Assembly: GCA_944325025.1 (NCBI GenBank)
Contig: CALUYN010000019.1
Span: forward strand, 1-34,870
Length of the DNA: 34,870 bases
Direction of reading: 5' to 3'
From: Candidatus Gastranaerophilales bacterium
GTDB lineage: Bacteria; Cyanobacteriota; Vampirovibrionia; Gastranaerophilales; Gastranaerophilaceae
The position numbers were made by a program, and so were the translations under genes. Positions 1 through 8,085 of the stretch are shown piece by piece. The notes under the pieces are model-generated. The model made no database searches and had not been told where the DNA came from. It saw only the letters and a list, made by a program, of their open reading frames with translations. Every line of letters begins with the position of its first letter. Within the stretch, counting starts at the first letter, position 1.

Positions 1-458
1 ATGCTTAATTTATAGTTATTATCAAATTTACCGGCAGTTCCGTTTACAGAAGAAGTTGTAGATGTGAATAAATCATATCCGACTTGTTGTAGTGGAGTGC
101 CTGTAATTTCACTTTCTTTTCCGTTAAATAATTTTTCGATTGGACTTAATTCAAATCCTAAGTTGTTTGTTTGGATAGAAGTTTGATAATTGTTACTGAA
201 AGCATTTGGGTTTAATTTTATTTCTTCATAAGGTGTTTGTATATTTGTGTTTGGAATATTTTGATATTGATTTGAATTTATATTGTTAAAGTTTGGATTA
301 TACATCGTTTGACTATTTTGCATCATCATTGATTGATTTTGCTTTCCAGTTTTATTATTAGTCATTATTTGGTTACCAGAATTATTTATTGTTGAGGCAA
401 ATACTCCAGCTTCTGTGCAAAATGTTATTAGTAATAATAGTGCAATTATTTTTTTCAT
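1..458 (-). CDS. Secreted protein, probable polysaccharide export (SLBB/Wza-type), N-terminal part
   Basis: The frame is open from ATG at 458 to the window edge (152 codons), so the gene is cut off. An AAGGG Shine-Dalgarno lies 5 nt upstream of the ATG. Residues 1-22 form a Sec-type signal peptide (MKKIIALLLLITFC...). Then follows a low-complexity Asn/Gln-rich stretch of about 70 residues, and then a conserved-looking block, LSPIEKLFNGKE...PLQQVGYDLF, followed by DNNYKLS. In polysaccharide biosynthesis/export proteins with a SLBB domain, a similar 'QFGYDLF ... Y.LGPGD' block precedes the export domain. That is from memory of the family, and the diagnostic domain itself lies outside the window. 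It is last in the minus-strand series after the radical SAM gene, 55 nt away. It could instead be an unrelated secreted protein. Confidence 0.5.
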   Translation of the reverse strand, partial: MKKIIALLLLITFCTEAGVFASTINNSGNQIMTNNKTGKQNQSMMMQNSQTMYNPNFNNINSNQYQNIPNTNIQTPYEEIKLNPNAFSNNYQTSIQTNNLGFELSPIEKLFNGKESEITGTPLQQVGYDLFTSTTSSVNGTAGKFDNNYKLS

Positions 459-513
459 AATATCCCTTTTATATTTATTTTTAGTTTCCTTAAATTTTAA
501 TTTGTTTAAATTT

Positions 514-1572
514 TTATGTAATAGCGATTTCCATTAATGATTTAATCGCTGGCCATTCAAGTTTCCATAATCCTGATGCATCAAGTGCGTAATTACCTAC
601 ACAAGCAAGTTTGCAGTCTTTGCATTTATTTACTGTTTCAATAAATAAAGGATCTTTGATTACATCTTTTAAAGATCTGTTTCTTACACTAATAAACGGT
701 TTTCTGTCATAACAACGTAACATATCGCCATTAGAATAAATTACTGTTGCAATTCTTGGCCAATGACATTCATAGTATGTCTTTTTGTTGATTATGTAAT
801 CCATAAAGTAGTATGAATTTCTTATCGGATAACCGTTTTTCTTTAATTCTTTTATTTTTATGAACATATCTGCTAATTGTTCATTTTCCAGTTCAGTTTC
901 TACAACATTTTGAGCTTCATCAGGTCTTGATGCCGCTTTGTTAACTGTGAAATATAATAAAATATCAGCATCTTTACAATATTGTGCAACTTCTTTAATT
1001 TGTTCAAAATTAGTTTGAGTTGAAACTGTGCAGCATACATAAATTCTCATTTTTGGAGAATGAATTTTATGATATTCAATCCCTGACATTACTTTGTCAC
1101 AAATCCCAGGCATATGGCGGATATCATCATGAGCTTTACCGATAGCATCTAGGGATACAAACATTAAATCTGTATATTTTGCAAAATCCGGATTTGATTC
1201 TAAATACCAGCCATTAGTTGCGATTTTTGTATATAGACCGGCATCGTGAGATGCTTTACAAATTTCAGCAAAATCTTCTCTTAATAGAGGTTCTCCGCCC
1301 CATAAAATACTGTCCATATAACCTATTTGACCTGCTTCTGTTAATAATCTTACGATTTCATCAGTTGGCATGTCATCTGTACCTTTTTTAGATTTCCAAA
1401 AGCAAAAATCGCAATCACAATTACATCTGCTTGTAACCATTAATGAAAAACATAACGGTTTAGGTGTTTTTGAAAGTCTGCTTGCGATACATTCTAATGC
1501 ACCTCCTGCAAGGTGTCTGTAGTATTTTAAACGTTCAAATGTCATTTCGTTTCTGGATTTTGTAATCAACAT
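514..1572 (-). CDS. Radical SAM protein with C-terminal cysteine (SPASM-like) region
   Basis: The 352-aa protein has the radical SAM signature CxxxCxxC at C50, C54 and C57 (CNCDCDFC), which binds the [4Fe-4S] cluster that cleaves S-adenosylmethionine. A GGEP-like motif follows (WGGEPLLRE), as in the family. The C-terminal part has cysteines at about 287, 317, 320 and 324, the pattern of an auxiliary cluster (SPASM/twitch type). The WPRIATVIYSNGDMLRC segment resembles HpnH/MoaA-like enzymes. The substrate cannot be told. The start at 1572 is supported by a GAGAGGGG Shine-Dalgarno about 7 nt upstream. It lies downstream of the CoA-activase/PHP cluster on the same strand, but 89 nt away with a perfect 20-bp palindrome in the gap, so it may be separately controlled. 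Confident on the family, not on the reaction. Confidence 0.85.
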   Translation of the reverse strand: MLITKSRNEMTFERLKYYRHLAGGALECIASRLSKTPKPLCFSLMVTSRCNCDCDFCFWKSKKGTDDMPTDEIVRLLTEAGQIGYMDSILWGGEPLLREDFAEICKASHDAGLYTKIATNGWYLESNPDFAKYTDLMFVSLDAIGKAHDDIRHMPGICDKVMSGIEYHKIHSPKMRIYVCCTVSTQTNFEQIKEVAQYCKDADILLYFTVNKAASRPDEAQNVVETELENEQLADMFIKIKELKKNGYPIRNSYYFMDYIINKKTYYECHWPRIATVIYSNGDMLRCYDRKPFISVRNRSLKDVIKDPLFIETVNKCKDCKLACVGNYALDASGLWKLEWPAIKSLMEIAIT

Positions 1573-1633
1573 TATCCCCTCTCAGCTATTTATAAATTCA
1601 AGAGTATCATAAACAAGTAAAGGGGACAAATAA

Positions 1634-1653
1634 TATTACCCATATGGGTAATA
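1634..1653. promoter_or_regulatory. Perfect 20-bp palindrome, possible operator
   Basis: TATTACCCATATGGGTAATA is a perfect inverted repeat without a spacer. It lies 61 nt upstream of the radical SAM start and 8 nt beyond the stop of the gene at 1662-2819. A zero-loop palindrome with no U tract suits a dimeric repressor site better than a terminator. Which protein binds it is unknown. Confidence 0.45.
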
Positions 1654-1661
1654 AATTTACA

Positions 1662-2819
1662 TTAATTATTAATTTTTCTTAATTTTTTTCTTTTTACCAA
1701 ATCGATAAAAGCTTCTATTCTAGTAATATAACCTGCTTTCCCTGTTTGTTCATCTAGAACTAATGACATTACAGGAATGTCTTCTTCTTTGCTTACTTTT
1801 GGTAAAATATTTTGGGCAACAATTTCTGGCATGCAAGAGAATGGCGAAATATGGATTATGCCATCAACTCCGTTTCTTGCAGCATAAACTGTATCTCCGA
1901 CAGTTTCTATGCATTCTCCACCGATTGCCCTTTTCATATATTTTTCTGCATAACGAACAGATCTTTCTCTATGAGATTCCTTGTGATAAAAAATTGAAGG
2001 TTTTAAAACGTGCTCAAGCCAATCTCCAAACATTATCTGACGTTGTACTTCTACACCCATTTCTCCTAATTCTTTTTCTATATTTTGGTTTGTATATGGA
2101 TCAAGCAGTACAAAAAATTCGCCGATTAAATAAATTATTGGAACTTTTTTATTTTTATCTATTGGGATTTTTTTGAAATCATTTATTATTTGTTTTTTTA
2201 GTTTTTTAGCTTTCCATACAGAATTTGTTTCATCTGTAATTTTAAGCCATTTTTCATAGCATTTTTCAGCATCACCTTTGTGTAATTCTCTTGGACGTGT
2301 GTAGAATAGTAATCTTTCTGCTGTATCTATTGCGAAGAATTTATTAAAGCCTAAGCTAAAGCCTTTATAGTATCTCCAAGGATTTATGCAATGGGTTACG
2401 TGCCAGAATGCCTGCAGAGTTTGTTTCATTTTACTTTTGTACATATCGAAAATTACCATATCAAATTTATAGCCCATTGATTTTAAAGTCTTTTGTGCCA
2501 TTTTTGTGTAATTCCCAAGTCTGCATGATCCTGGTGCTTGGAACATCATCAGAGTATTTGCACCTTTTTCTAATGCCATTATGTAATTTGCCAGATTTAA
2601 TTTGTATGGTAGACAGATCCCTTCAATACTGTTTCTTACCCCAATTTCTAATGCTTCGTTGCTATTTGGGGGCGGGATTACAACTTTTGCTCCTAATGAT
2701 ACGAGTAATGCTTTTAGCGGAATATCTATTCTTCCCATTCTAGGCCAAGCTATTATACGGTCTTTTGTGGGAATTGTATTTTCCATTTTTGTTTTTTCTA
2801 ATTTTTCTGCAGTATTCAT
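1662..2819 (-). CDS. CoA-activase-like protein (DUF2229 / HgdB-type), paralogue A
   Basis: The 385-aa protein resembles the acyl-CoA dehydratase activase-related (DUF2229, COG3580/3581) family, related to the 2-hydroxyglutaryl-CoA dehydratase D component. Three cysteines stand in the conserved contexts: C69 (ICLPYK), C99 (GSCRLGNY) and C329 (FSCMPE). In HgdB-like proteins such cysteines hold a [4Fe-4S] cluster. The C-terminal block LDEQTGKAGYITRIEAF is shared almost word for word with the paralogue at 3828-4913. It is third in a minus-strand series, 21 nt after the PHP gene. No clear Shine-Dalgarno precedes ATG 2819; ATG at codon 12 is an alternative start. No BadF-type ATPase activator or second dehydratase subunit is in the window, so a classic dehydratase complex is not shown. 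Confidence 0.75.
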   Translation of the reverse strand: MNTAEKLEKTKMENTIPTKDRIIAWPRMGRIDIPLKALLVSLGAKVVIPPPNSNEALEIGVRNSIEGICLPYKLNLANYIMALEKGANTLMMFQAPGSCRLGNYTKMAQKTLKSMGYKFDMVIFDMYKSKMKQTLQAFWHVTHCINPWRYYKGFSLGFNKFFAIDTAERLLFYTRPRELHKGDAEKCYEKWLKITDETNSVWKAKKLKKQIINDFKKIPIDKNKKVPIIYLIGEFFVLLDPYTNQNIEKELGEMGVEVQRQIMFGDWLEHVLKPSIFYHKESHRERSVRYAEKYMKRAIGGECIETVGDTVYAARNGVDGIIHISPFSCMPEIVAQNILPKVSKEEDIPVMSLVLDEQTGKAGYITRIEAFIDLVKRKKLRKINN

Positions 2820-2840
2820 AAAAATTATACTAGCACAAAA

Positions 2841-3824
2841 TTATTTAAGAATAATTGGATTAGAGAAAATCCAAGGTTGATTTTTTAGATAAATTTCTAT
2901 TCGATATTTTGTTTTCTCTTGAATTGGAAATTTTAAATTGTCATTAATTTCTGTATGGATTGGAGTTTCGTTTTGAATAATTTTTATTTGTGCTTTGGTT
3001 GAAAGTTTTACGACAATTAATTTATTCTCAATATAAATTAATGGAATATCTTTTTTTATATGACGATTAATCATTATATTATTTCCGTTTTTTATAGATG
3101 AAAGGATTAAATTTTTTTGTTCTTCAAAATCTTCAGGAGGTTTATTTTTAAGCGGGATAATATTTGTCAATGTCTTAAAACAATCTTTGTATGGAAATAT
3201 TTTTATAGGGATAATGTATTTTGAAATTTTCAGGGCATGGGCATCGACTCCTGCAATTGCAGGGATTATATGCTCGGAATTTTTATTTAATTCATCCCAC
3301 CATTTTAGAGTTTCTTTTTGTGGACCTTGGATTAATTTATGCCTAAAAAAGTATGAATAAGCTATTTTGAAAATATTTGACTCGTCATAATCATCTGCCC
3401 AGTCAGAAAACCAATTCCAAATCTCAATTCCGTCAGGAATTACAGATTTATCTGTCCATTTGATTGGGTGTGCTTTATTTTTTCTATTCTCTGATTCATC
3501 AGGATGAGCTGCAAAGCCAAAACCTCCTTGAGCTCTTACTTCATCTACAAATTTTTGAGTATCATCACTTGGATTAATTAAATTTTTTATCCCCAAAGCA
3601 ATATAATGATTAGATGTACAAGGAGAAATTTCTTCCCCTTTTATTACGCATACCCCATTATAAAATCCTTCTTCTATATCAAAATTATTATGATCGGTAA
3701 TAACAATCCAATGCAGCCCAGCTTTTTTTGCAGCTTTGGAAATTGAATTTATATCTCCAGTACCGTCAGATAGTTTTGTATGAATATGGATTGCACCTAA
3801 GTAATTAAAAAATTGTTTTTCCAT
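2841..3824 (-). CDS. PHP-domain metal-dependent hydrolase
   Basis: The 327-aa protein opens with the PHP motif IHIHTKLSDG (H13, H15, D20), followed by ITDHNNFD (D44, H45), a glutamate around 64-65 in IKGEE, AAHPDE (H107) and GVDAH further on. These are the metal ligands of the polymerase-and-histidinol-phosphatase superfamily, which hydrolyses phosphate esters. The last 80 or so residues look like a separate beta-rich tail (KTKYRIEIYLKNQPWIFSNPIIL), as in CehA-type PHP proteins. It starts only 3 nt after the stop of the upstream CoA-activase paralogue and has no Shine-Dalgarno, so it is probably translationally coupled. Its position between two activase-like paralogues suggests a shared pathway; the substrate is unknown. 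Confidence 0.82.
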   Translation of the reverse strand: MEKQFFNYLGAIHIHTKLSDGTGDINSISKAAKKAGLHWIVITDHNNFDIEEGFYNGVCVIKGEEISPCTSNHYIALGIKNLINPSDDTQKFVDEVRAQGGFGFAAHPDESENRKNKAHPIKWTDKSVIPDGIEIWNWFSDWADDYDESNIFKIAYSYFFRHKLIQGPQKETLKWWDELNKNSEHIIPAIAGVDAHALKISKYIIPIKIFPYKDCFKTLTNIIPLKNKPPEDFEEQKNLILSSIKNGNNIMINRHIKKDIPLIYIENKLIVVKLSTKAQIKIIQNETPIHTEINDNLKFPIQEKTKYRIEIYLKNQPWIFSNPIILK

Positions 3825-3827
3825 TGA

Positions 3828-4913
3828 TTATTTAATAGAGCTTGTAAGAATTTTTTCTTTTTTTATTTCAACAATATTTTTATTTTGAATGTATTCTTTT
3901 GTTTTTTCTGATTTTTTAGTAAGAATACTTCTTTTCTTTCTCAAAAGCATATCTGTAAAAGCTTCTAAACGAGTAATAAAACCTGCTTCTCCTGTGTGCT
4001 CGTCAATTGTCAAATGAATTAGAGGCATTCCTGCTTCTTTGCAGTGATATGCGATTTCATCTACCATTAATGAATCAGGCCCGCATCCGAAAGCTGAAAG
4101 TGCAATAATACCGTCGACTTTTTCGTTTAATAAATAATAAGCTGCAGTTCCTGTCAATTCAAGTTCATTTGCCCAATATTGCACTTCTCCGATATTATCA
4201 ATTGCTTTTAATGAGTCTTCTCTTGAAACATTAACTGATGTATAGACTTTTACGTCCATTTTTTCTAATTTTTTTATTAAATTTAAAGAAATTCTGTCAT
4301 CAAAAAGATTATACCCATGGGCCATAATCGCAACGGATAGAGGTTTTACAATATCTACTGTTTTCTTGATAAATTTGCCATTTATTGCATTTTCAAGTGC
4401 TTCGGTATAACTTACACCTGATTTAGTCATTTCAATAAATGAATTATAAACTTTCCAACCGTTGTTGATTGCTTTTTTAATTTCTTGTTTATCTGTAATC
4501 CCAAGTGCATTTGCTGTTTGAGTACAAAAATCTTTGAAATTAATATTTTCTGTTTTGTCTAATGTAGGCTCAATCATTGTAAAAGGTTTATCAATTACAT
4601 TTCTGATAATTTCAGGTAAACCTCTTATCTTACTGCAATTATTAATTTTATAGCCTGTTGATTGAATTGAAGGTATAAATATAGCTTCACAACCTTTATT
4701 TATAAGATTTATAACATGTCCTGTAAATACTTTTATTGGCAGGCATGTATCGGATACTACATATTTAGTCCCTTCATTAATTGTCTTTGTTGTGGTTTTA
4801 TCAGATAGAATAATTTCAATCCCTAAAGATGTGAAAAAACCATAATAAAAAGGGTAATTATTATAATAAGAAATTGCTCTTGGAATACCGATTTTGGTAA
4901 ATTTTTTGTCCAT
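3828..4913 (-). CDS. CoA-activase-like protein (DUF2229 / HgdB-type), paralogue B
   Basis: The 361-aa protein is of the same family as the product of 1662-2819. It begins KIGIPRAISYYNNYPFYYGFF, the usual opening of DUF2229 proteins. The three cysteine contexts are C57 (DTCLPIK), C93 (NNCSKIRG) and C277 (FGCGPDS), suggesting a bound Fe-S cluster. The closing block IDEHTGEAGFITRLEAF matches paralogue A. A lysine-rich tail of about 30 residues follows. It is the first gene of the minus-strand series, with 239 nt upstream before the tRNA. The ATG at 4913 has only a weak GGA a few nt upstream. Its role could be electron transfer to, or activation of, a dehydratase or reductase; the actual partner is not visible. 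Confidence 0.78.
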   Translation of the reverse strand: MDKKFTKIGIPRAISYYNNYPFYYGFFTSLGIEIILSDKTTTKTINEGTKYVVSDTCLPIKVFTGHVINLINKGCEAIFIPSIQSTGYKINNCSKIRGLPEIIRNVIDKPFTMIEPTLDKTENINFKDFCTQTANALGITDKQEIKKAINNGWKVYNSFIEMTKSGVSYTEALENAINGKFIKKTVDIVKPLSVAIMAHGYNLFDDRISLNLIKKLEKMDVKVYTSVNVSREDSLKAIDNIGEVQYWANELELTGTAAYYLLNEKVDGIIALSAFGCGPDSLMVDEIAYHCKEAGMPLIHLTIDEHTGEAGFITRLEAFTDMLLRKKRSILTKKSEKTKEYIQNKNIVEIKKEKILTSSIK

Positions 4914-5152
4914 ATCCGTTCTTGTTAAGTTTGATTATTTCAAAAAGAGTATACAACAATTATGTTAAATAACGCAAATTTTTAAATTTATTTTGTTATT
5001 TTTATTAAAAATTTTAAATATAGCATATTAATTTGTATTTTTAATTAATGTCTATATTAATAGAAATCATATCTTAAAAATATAGTTAATTTCTAGTGGA
5101 GCAAATCCAAGACAGTCCGATGCAGCTCATATTAAAAAAAAATTAATTTTTT

Positions 5153-5225
5153 GGGGCGTTAGCGCAGTTGGTAGCGCACGACACTGGCAGTGTCGGGGTC
5201 AGGGGTTCGAATCCCCTACGCTCCA
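5153..5225 (+). tRNA. tRNA-Ala (GGC)
   Basis: A full 73-nt cloverleaf can be folded by hand. The acceptor stem GGGGCGU pairs with ACGCUCC and contains G3:U70, the alanine identity element. The D arm is GCGC/GCGC, the anticodon stem CGACA/UGUCG encloses loop CUGGCAG with anticodon GGC, and the T arm is AGGGG-UUCGAAU-CCCCU. The discriminator is A and CCA is not encoded. It lies only 18 nt from the 3' end of the convergent gene at 5244-6665. Confidence 0.96.
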
Positions 5226-5243
5226 TAAAAAAATATATATTGT

Positions 5244-6665
5244 TTATCTTTCCTGTGTAAGGCAGTCAATTCCCCCTCGTGAGGATAAAGCATGTTGTGT
5301 TGATACAAAATATACTTTATCAATACCTGCCTGATGTAAATATTGTTCTGCTACAGCTTGTAATTCTGGAAACTCTGATTTATTTGTTATATAAAAAGTT
5401 TGTCCTGTTTTAGCTGATGTTCCGCCTATGCCGTTCATAAAATTTGTTGTGTCATTTGCTTCTGTTGTAAAACAAGGTATTTTAACAACTTCATAGCCGC
5501 CATTACTCAAGCAGTCATAAGCTTCTTCTCGTATTGATTTTGTATCTTCTGAAAGTTGTTGCAATTTCTCAATTTTTCTGTTTAGTTTATATAATTTTCT
5601 TTTTAAAGTATTAATTTGTTGGGGATTTTCTTCTGTTTGTAATTGAATAGTTTCATTTGTTTGATCTCTGAGTTTTTCAAGTTCTGCTATTCCCTGCTCG
5701 TAATCTGGTACTGCAAATTTCCCGTTCTGCAAAGGTCTGTAAATCATATCTATATGAAATTCGTGCTGAGGAATAAAAGTAACTTGTTCAAGTTCTAAGC
5801 CAAGGTCTGAAGCAATTTGTTTTTTTACCAACTCAATATTTTCAGGAGTTTTTTCAAGTCCCATTATTTCCAAAGTCATTCCTATAGAACTTTCGCCGAC
5901 TACAGCAGCAGGAGTCCCATCTTTCAGTTTTGTGTTTAAAACATTACCGCCTTCTAAATAACTGGTGCCGTAATGTATTTTATCTTTGTCAGCTTTTACA
6001 TTAAAGGCGCCTCCATTTTCCAGAAGAGAACCCTGTCCTGTCACATTTTCATTGCCTCTAGCACTTGTGAACGTACCTTCCGGCATTATTTTAGTCTGGC
6101 CAGGATCAGAATGGTATGGAATATATATTTTTCCATCAGCCCTCCTTATGCTGTAATCTTCTATCCATATGTCGTCGCCGCTTTGAATTTCTTCTACTGT
6201 AAAACCCTGTTCTGCCCCGATGGCTTTAAGTTCATTTGCAATAGTATCCATTGAAGGCTGAGAATTTTTTGGTAATTGAATTGTTGTAATATTTCTGTCC
6301 AATCCTTCTGACCAACTTGTTTTAGGTGGTGGAGAGCTGCTGTTTTTAATTTTTTCAATACTAATTGTGCCGTTATCAAGCTGTTTTTGAAATTCTGCAA
6401 TTTCTTTTTCATCAATTATTTCATCTTTTTTAAACAGATTATCAATGTAATTAAGTATTTTATTTAAAACATTAAGTTCTTCTGCCTGAACAATGCCATC
6501 CCCATTATCAACAGCTTTAAAAATAGAATTTAGAGATTTGTTATCTGTCTTTATATTTTCCCATTTTTGTCCATAGTAAGTGTTTATATCACTTACCTTA
6601 CCGTCTTTATTTATAAATGAGAATAATTTAATTAAATTTCCGTTGATATTAGATATAGCACCCAT
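5244..6665 (-). CDS. EF-hand-like protein with C-terminal guanidino-modifying (agmatine/peptidylarginine deiminase-like) domain
   Basis: The 473-aa protein has two parts. Residues about 45-90 look like a degenerate EF-hand pair: VDNGDGIVQAEE at 52-63 and a second loop around D81-E88. Residues about 120-473 carry motifs of the agmatine deiminase / PAD_porph group: LEGGN at 237-241, EFHIDM at 302-307 (H304, D306) and GGIDCLTQE ending at 472, with C468 as the probable nucleophile. In that superfamily the cysteine attacks the guanidinium carbon of arginine or agmatine. A charged Glu/Gln/Lys-rich coil, about 325-380, is inserted between the His and Cys motifs. There is no signal peptide. An AAAGG Shine-Dalgarno precedes ATG 6665. 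The gene stands alone, convergent with tRNA-Ala. Substrate (free agmatine, peptidyl-arginine or other) and calcium dependence are inference. Confidence 0.68.
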   Translation of the reverse strand: MGAISNINGNLIKLFSFINKDGKVSDINTYYGQKWENIKTDNKSLNSIFKAVDNGDGIVQAEELNVLNKILNYIDNLFKKDEIIDEKEIAEFQKQLDNGTISIEKIKNSSSPPPKTSWSEGLDRNITTIQLPKNSQPSMDTIANELKAIGAEQGFTVEEIQSGDDIWIEDYSIRRADGKIYIPYHSDPGQTKIMPEGTFTSARGNENVTGQGSLLENGGAFNVKADKDKIHYGTSYLEGGNVLNTKLKDGTPAAVVGESSIGMTLEIMGLEKTPENIELVKKQIASDLGLELEQVTFIPQHEFHIDMIYRPLQNGKFAVPDYEQGIAELEKLRDQTNETIQLQTEENPQQINTLKRKLYKLNRKIEKLQQLSEDTKSIREEAYDCLSNGGYEVVKIPCFTTEANDTTNFMNGIGGTSAKTGQTFYITNKSEFPELQAVAEQYLHQAGIDKVYFVSTQHALSSRGGIDCLTQER

Positions 6666-6857
6666 AATATATAACCTTTATAAGTGTATCGGCAGAAAGT
6701 TAAGAAAAATTTAGTAAAAAAACATCAAGTTTAACATAATTTAACATTTTGGATTTATTTTTCAATTTTATAAAATTTTTATTAACAAACGTTACAATAT
6801 TTAAAGTTTTTGAAATTATGTGCCGTTAATACTTTTAGTATAAGTATCAGGAGTATT

Positions 6858-7769
6858 ATGAGTTTAGTCATTGATTCAAATGTTGAATATCTGCAAACGG
6901 CTTTGCATATTAGTGCTGTCAAATTTCAGGAAGAATATGCAAACATGTCTGTTGAAGAAATTATTGAGGCTGAAGCTGCTGCCGGTAATCAACTTGCGAT
7001 TGAACTTGCTCAGGAATTAACTTCTAATGTTAATTTGGTTATGGAGTTATTTGATCTTGCTGATACAAATAACAAGTTTATGATTTTACAAGAGATGACT
7101 GCATTGCAGCTGCGTCAGTTTTTACCTCAGATGGAAGAAAAAGATTTGCTTCAGGGATTATATTTCTTTACTGATGACAAGCTAATGAAGATGTTGGAAG
7201 AATTGCCGCCGGAACAATTGGTCAATACTGTTTTTGAAATGTTTTCTCAGGAGGAAATTGTTCAATTGATGCCTGATCAACAATTGGATAAATTTTTGAC
7301 AAGCAGTGACATTGATAAAAATAAAATTCTAAAACATATTCAATCAATTCCTGAAGAATATGTCGCTCAAGTGCTTGAGCAGATTTCCGGCGAACCGGTC
7401 GAGAGCATGAACAGTATTGATTTGAGTAAGCAGTTTGGCGAACTTAATCCGCTTGAATATAAAGATGCGCTTAAAGCTTTTCAGCCGACTCAAAAGCAGC
7501 AGCTTGTTCTATCTCTTGCAAAAGAACATAACGAATGGTTTCAGTTGTTTGATGCGCACGCTTATACAACTATAATTAACCGTGAAAAGCAGAAACCCGA
7601 AGTTATAAAAGCAATGTCAGTTATTGAACCTGAACATATTCAAAAGATGATGGAAGAGCTGCCGAATGACCTTTTATCAATTGTAATTACACAAATAGAT
7701 ACTGAAAAATTTGCTGAAATGTTGATGAACGAATTCCCTGATGTTATGGCTGATATTATTATGAAGTAG
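6858..7769 (+). CDS. Helical-repeat protein with MgtE-N-like repeats
   Basis: The ATG at 6858 has an AGGAG Shine-Dalgarno 5 nt upstream and is preferred over an in-frame ATG at 6810 that lacks one. The product is 303 aa, acidic, soluble and almost all helix. It has repeated short units of the type LPPEQLVNTVFEMFSQEEIVQLMPDQQLDKFL and ELPNDLLSIVITQIDTEKFAEML. This alternation resembles the superhelical N-terminal domain of MgtE magnesium transporters and FliG-like armadillo folds, but there is no CBS domain or membrane part. It may be a scaffold or regulator. It is divergent from the deiminase-like gene, with 192 nt between, and convergent with the XRE gene, 11 nt away. Confidence 0.6.
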   Translation: MSLVIDSNVEYLQTALHISAVKFQEEYANMSVEEIIEAEAAAGNQLAIELAQELTSNVNLVMELFDLADTNNKFMILQEMTALQLRQFLPQMEEKDLLQGLYFFTDDKLMKMLEELPPEQLVNTVFEMFSQEEIVQLMPDQQLDKFLTSSDIDKNKILKHIQSIPEEYVAQVLEQISGEPVESMNSIDLSKQFGELNPLEYKDALKAFQPTQKQQLVLSLAKEHNEWFQLFDAHAYTTIINREKQKPEVIKAMSVIEPEHIQKMMEELPNDLLSIVITQIDTEKFAEMLMNEFPDVMADIIMK

Positions 7770-7780
7770 TAAAAATTTTT

Positions 7781-7999
7781 TTAAAACCTTAACAGGTCAT
7801 TAATATTTGTTTCAAGAAAATTTGCAAGAGCCGTAATTTTTGCAAGTGACATATTTTGAATTCCTCTTTCAATGCGGCTTATATATTCTCTGTTTACGCT
7901 CATTTTTTCAGCAAGCATTTCTTGCGAGTAGCCGAGGCGTACTCTTTCTGCTTTTACATTTCTGCCAAATTGTTTTAGTATTTCCTTATCATTATACAT
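7781..7999 (-). CDS. XRE-family HTH regulator
   Basis: The 72-aa protein is a single Cro/cI-type helix-turn-helix domain: FGRNVKAERVRLGYSQEMLAEKMSVNREYISRIERG, then a helix ending LETNINDLL. It has no sensor or dimerisation extension. It is transcribed away from the LuxR-type gene at 8086. The shared 86-nt gap holds a perfect sigma70 promoter overlapped by an inverted repeat, so it may repress itself and/or that promoter. The gene is intact. Confidence 0.88.
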   Translation of the reverse strand: MYNDKEILKQFGRNVKAERVRLGYSQEMLAEKMSVNREYISRIERGIQNMSLAKITALANFLETNINDLLRF

Positions 8000-8010
8000 A
8001 TTTATCTATT

Positions 8011-8048
8011 TTACAAATGTTGACAAGATTTTACTTGTAACTTATAAT
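8011..8048 (+). promoter_or_regulatory. Consensus sigma70 promoter with overlapping inverted repeat
   Basis: TTGACA at 8020-8025 and TATAAT at 8043-8048 are separated by exactly 17 nt, a perfect consensus pointing to the LuxR-type gene. TTACAAAT (8011-8018) and ACTTGTAA (8033-8040) form a 7-of-8 inverted repeat around the -35 box. That suits an operator, plausibly for the neighbouring XRE protein, since a promoter this strong probably needs repression. Confidence 0.7.
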
Positions 8049-8085
8049 TACACATATAGGATACTTATAAATATCTATTTAGTTA

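Noticed and set aside
2820-2829. Leaderless promoter for paralogue A (TATAAT close to ATG 2819)
   Set aside because: The spacing is only 4 nt, which would place the RNA start inside the codon, unlike the three 7-nt cases.
5134-5152. A/T palindrome just before tRNA-Ala as a terminator or attachment site
   Set aside because: A plain A-run/T-run palindrome is expected by chance in such AT-rich DNA; there is no integrase and no duplicated tRNA end.
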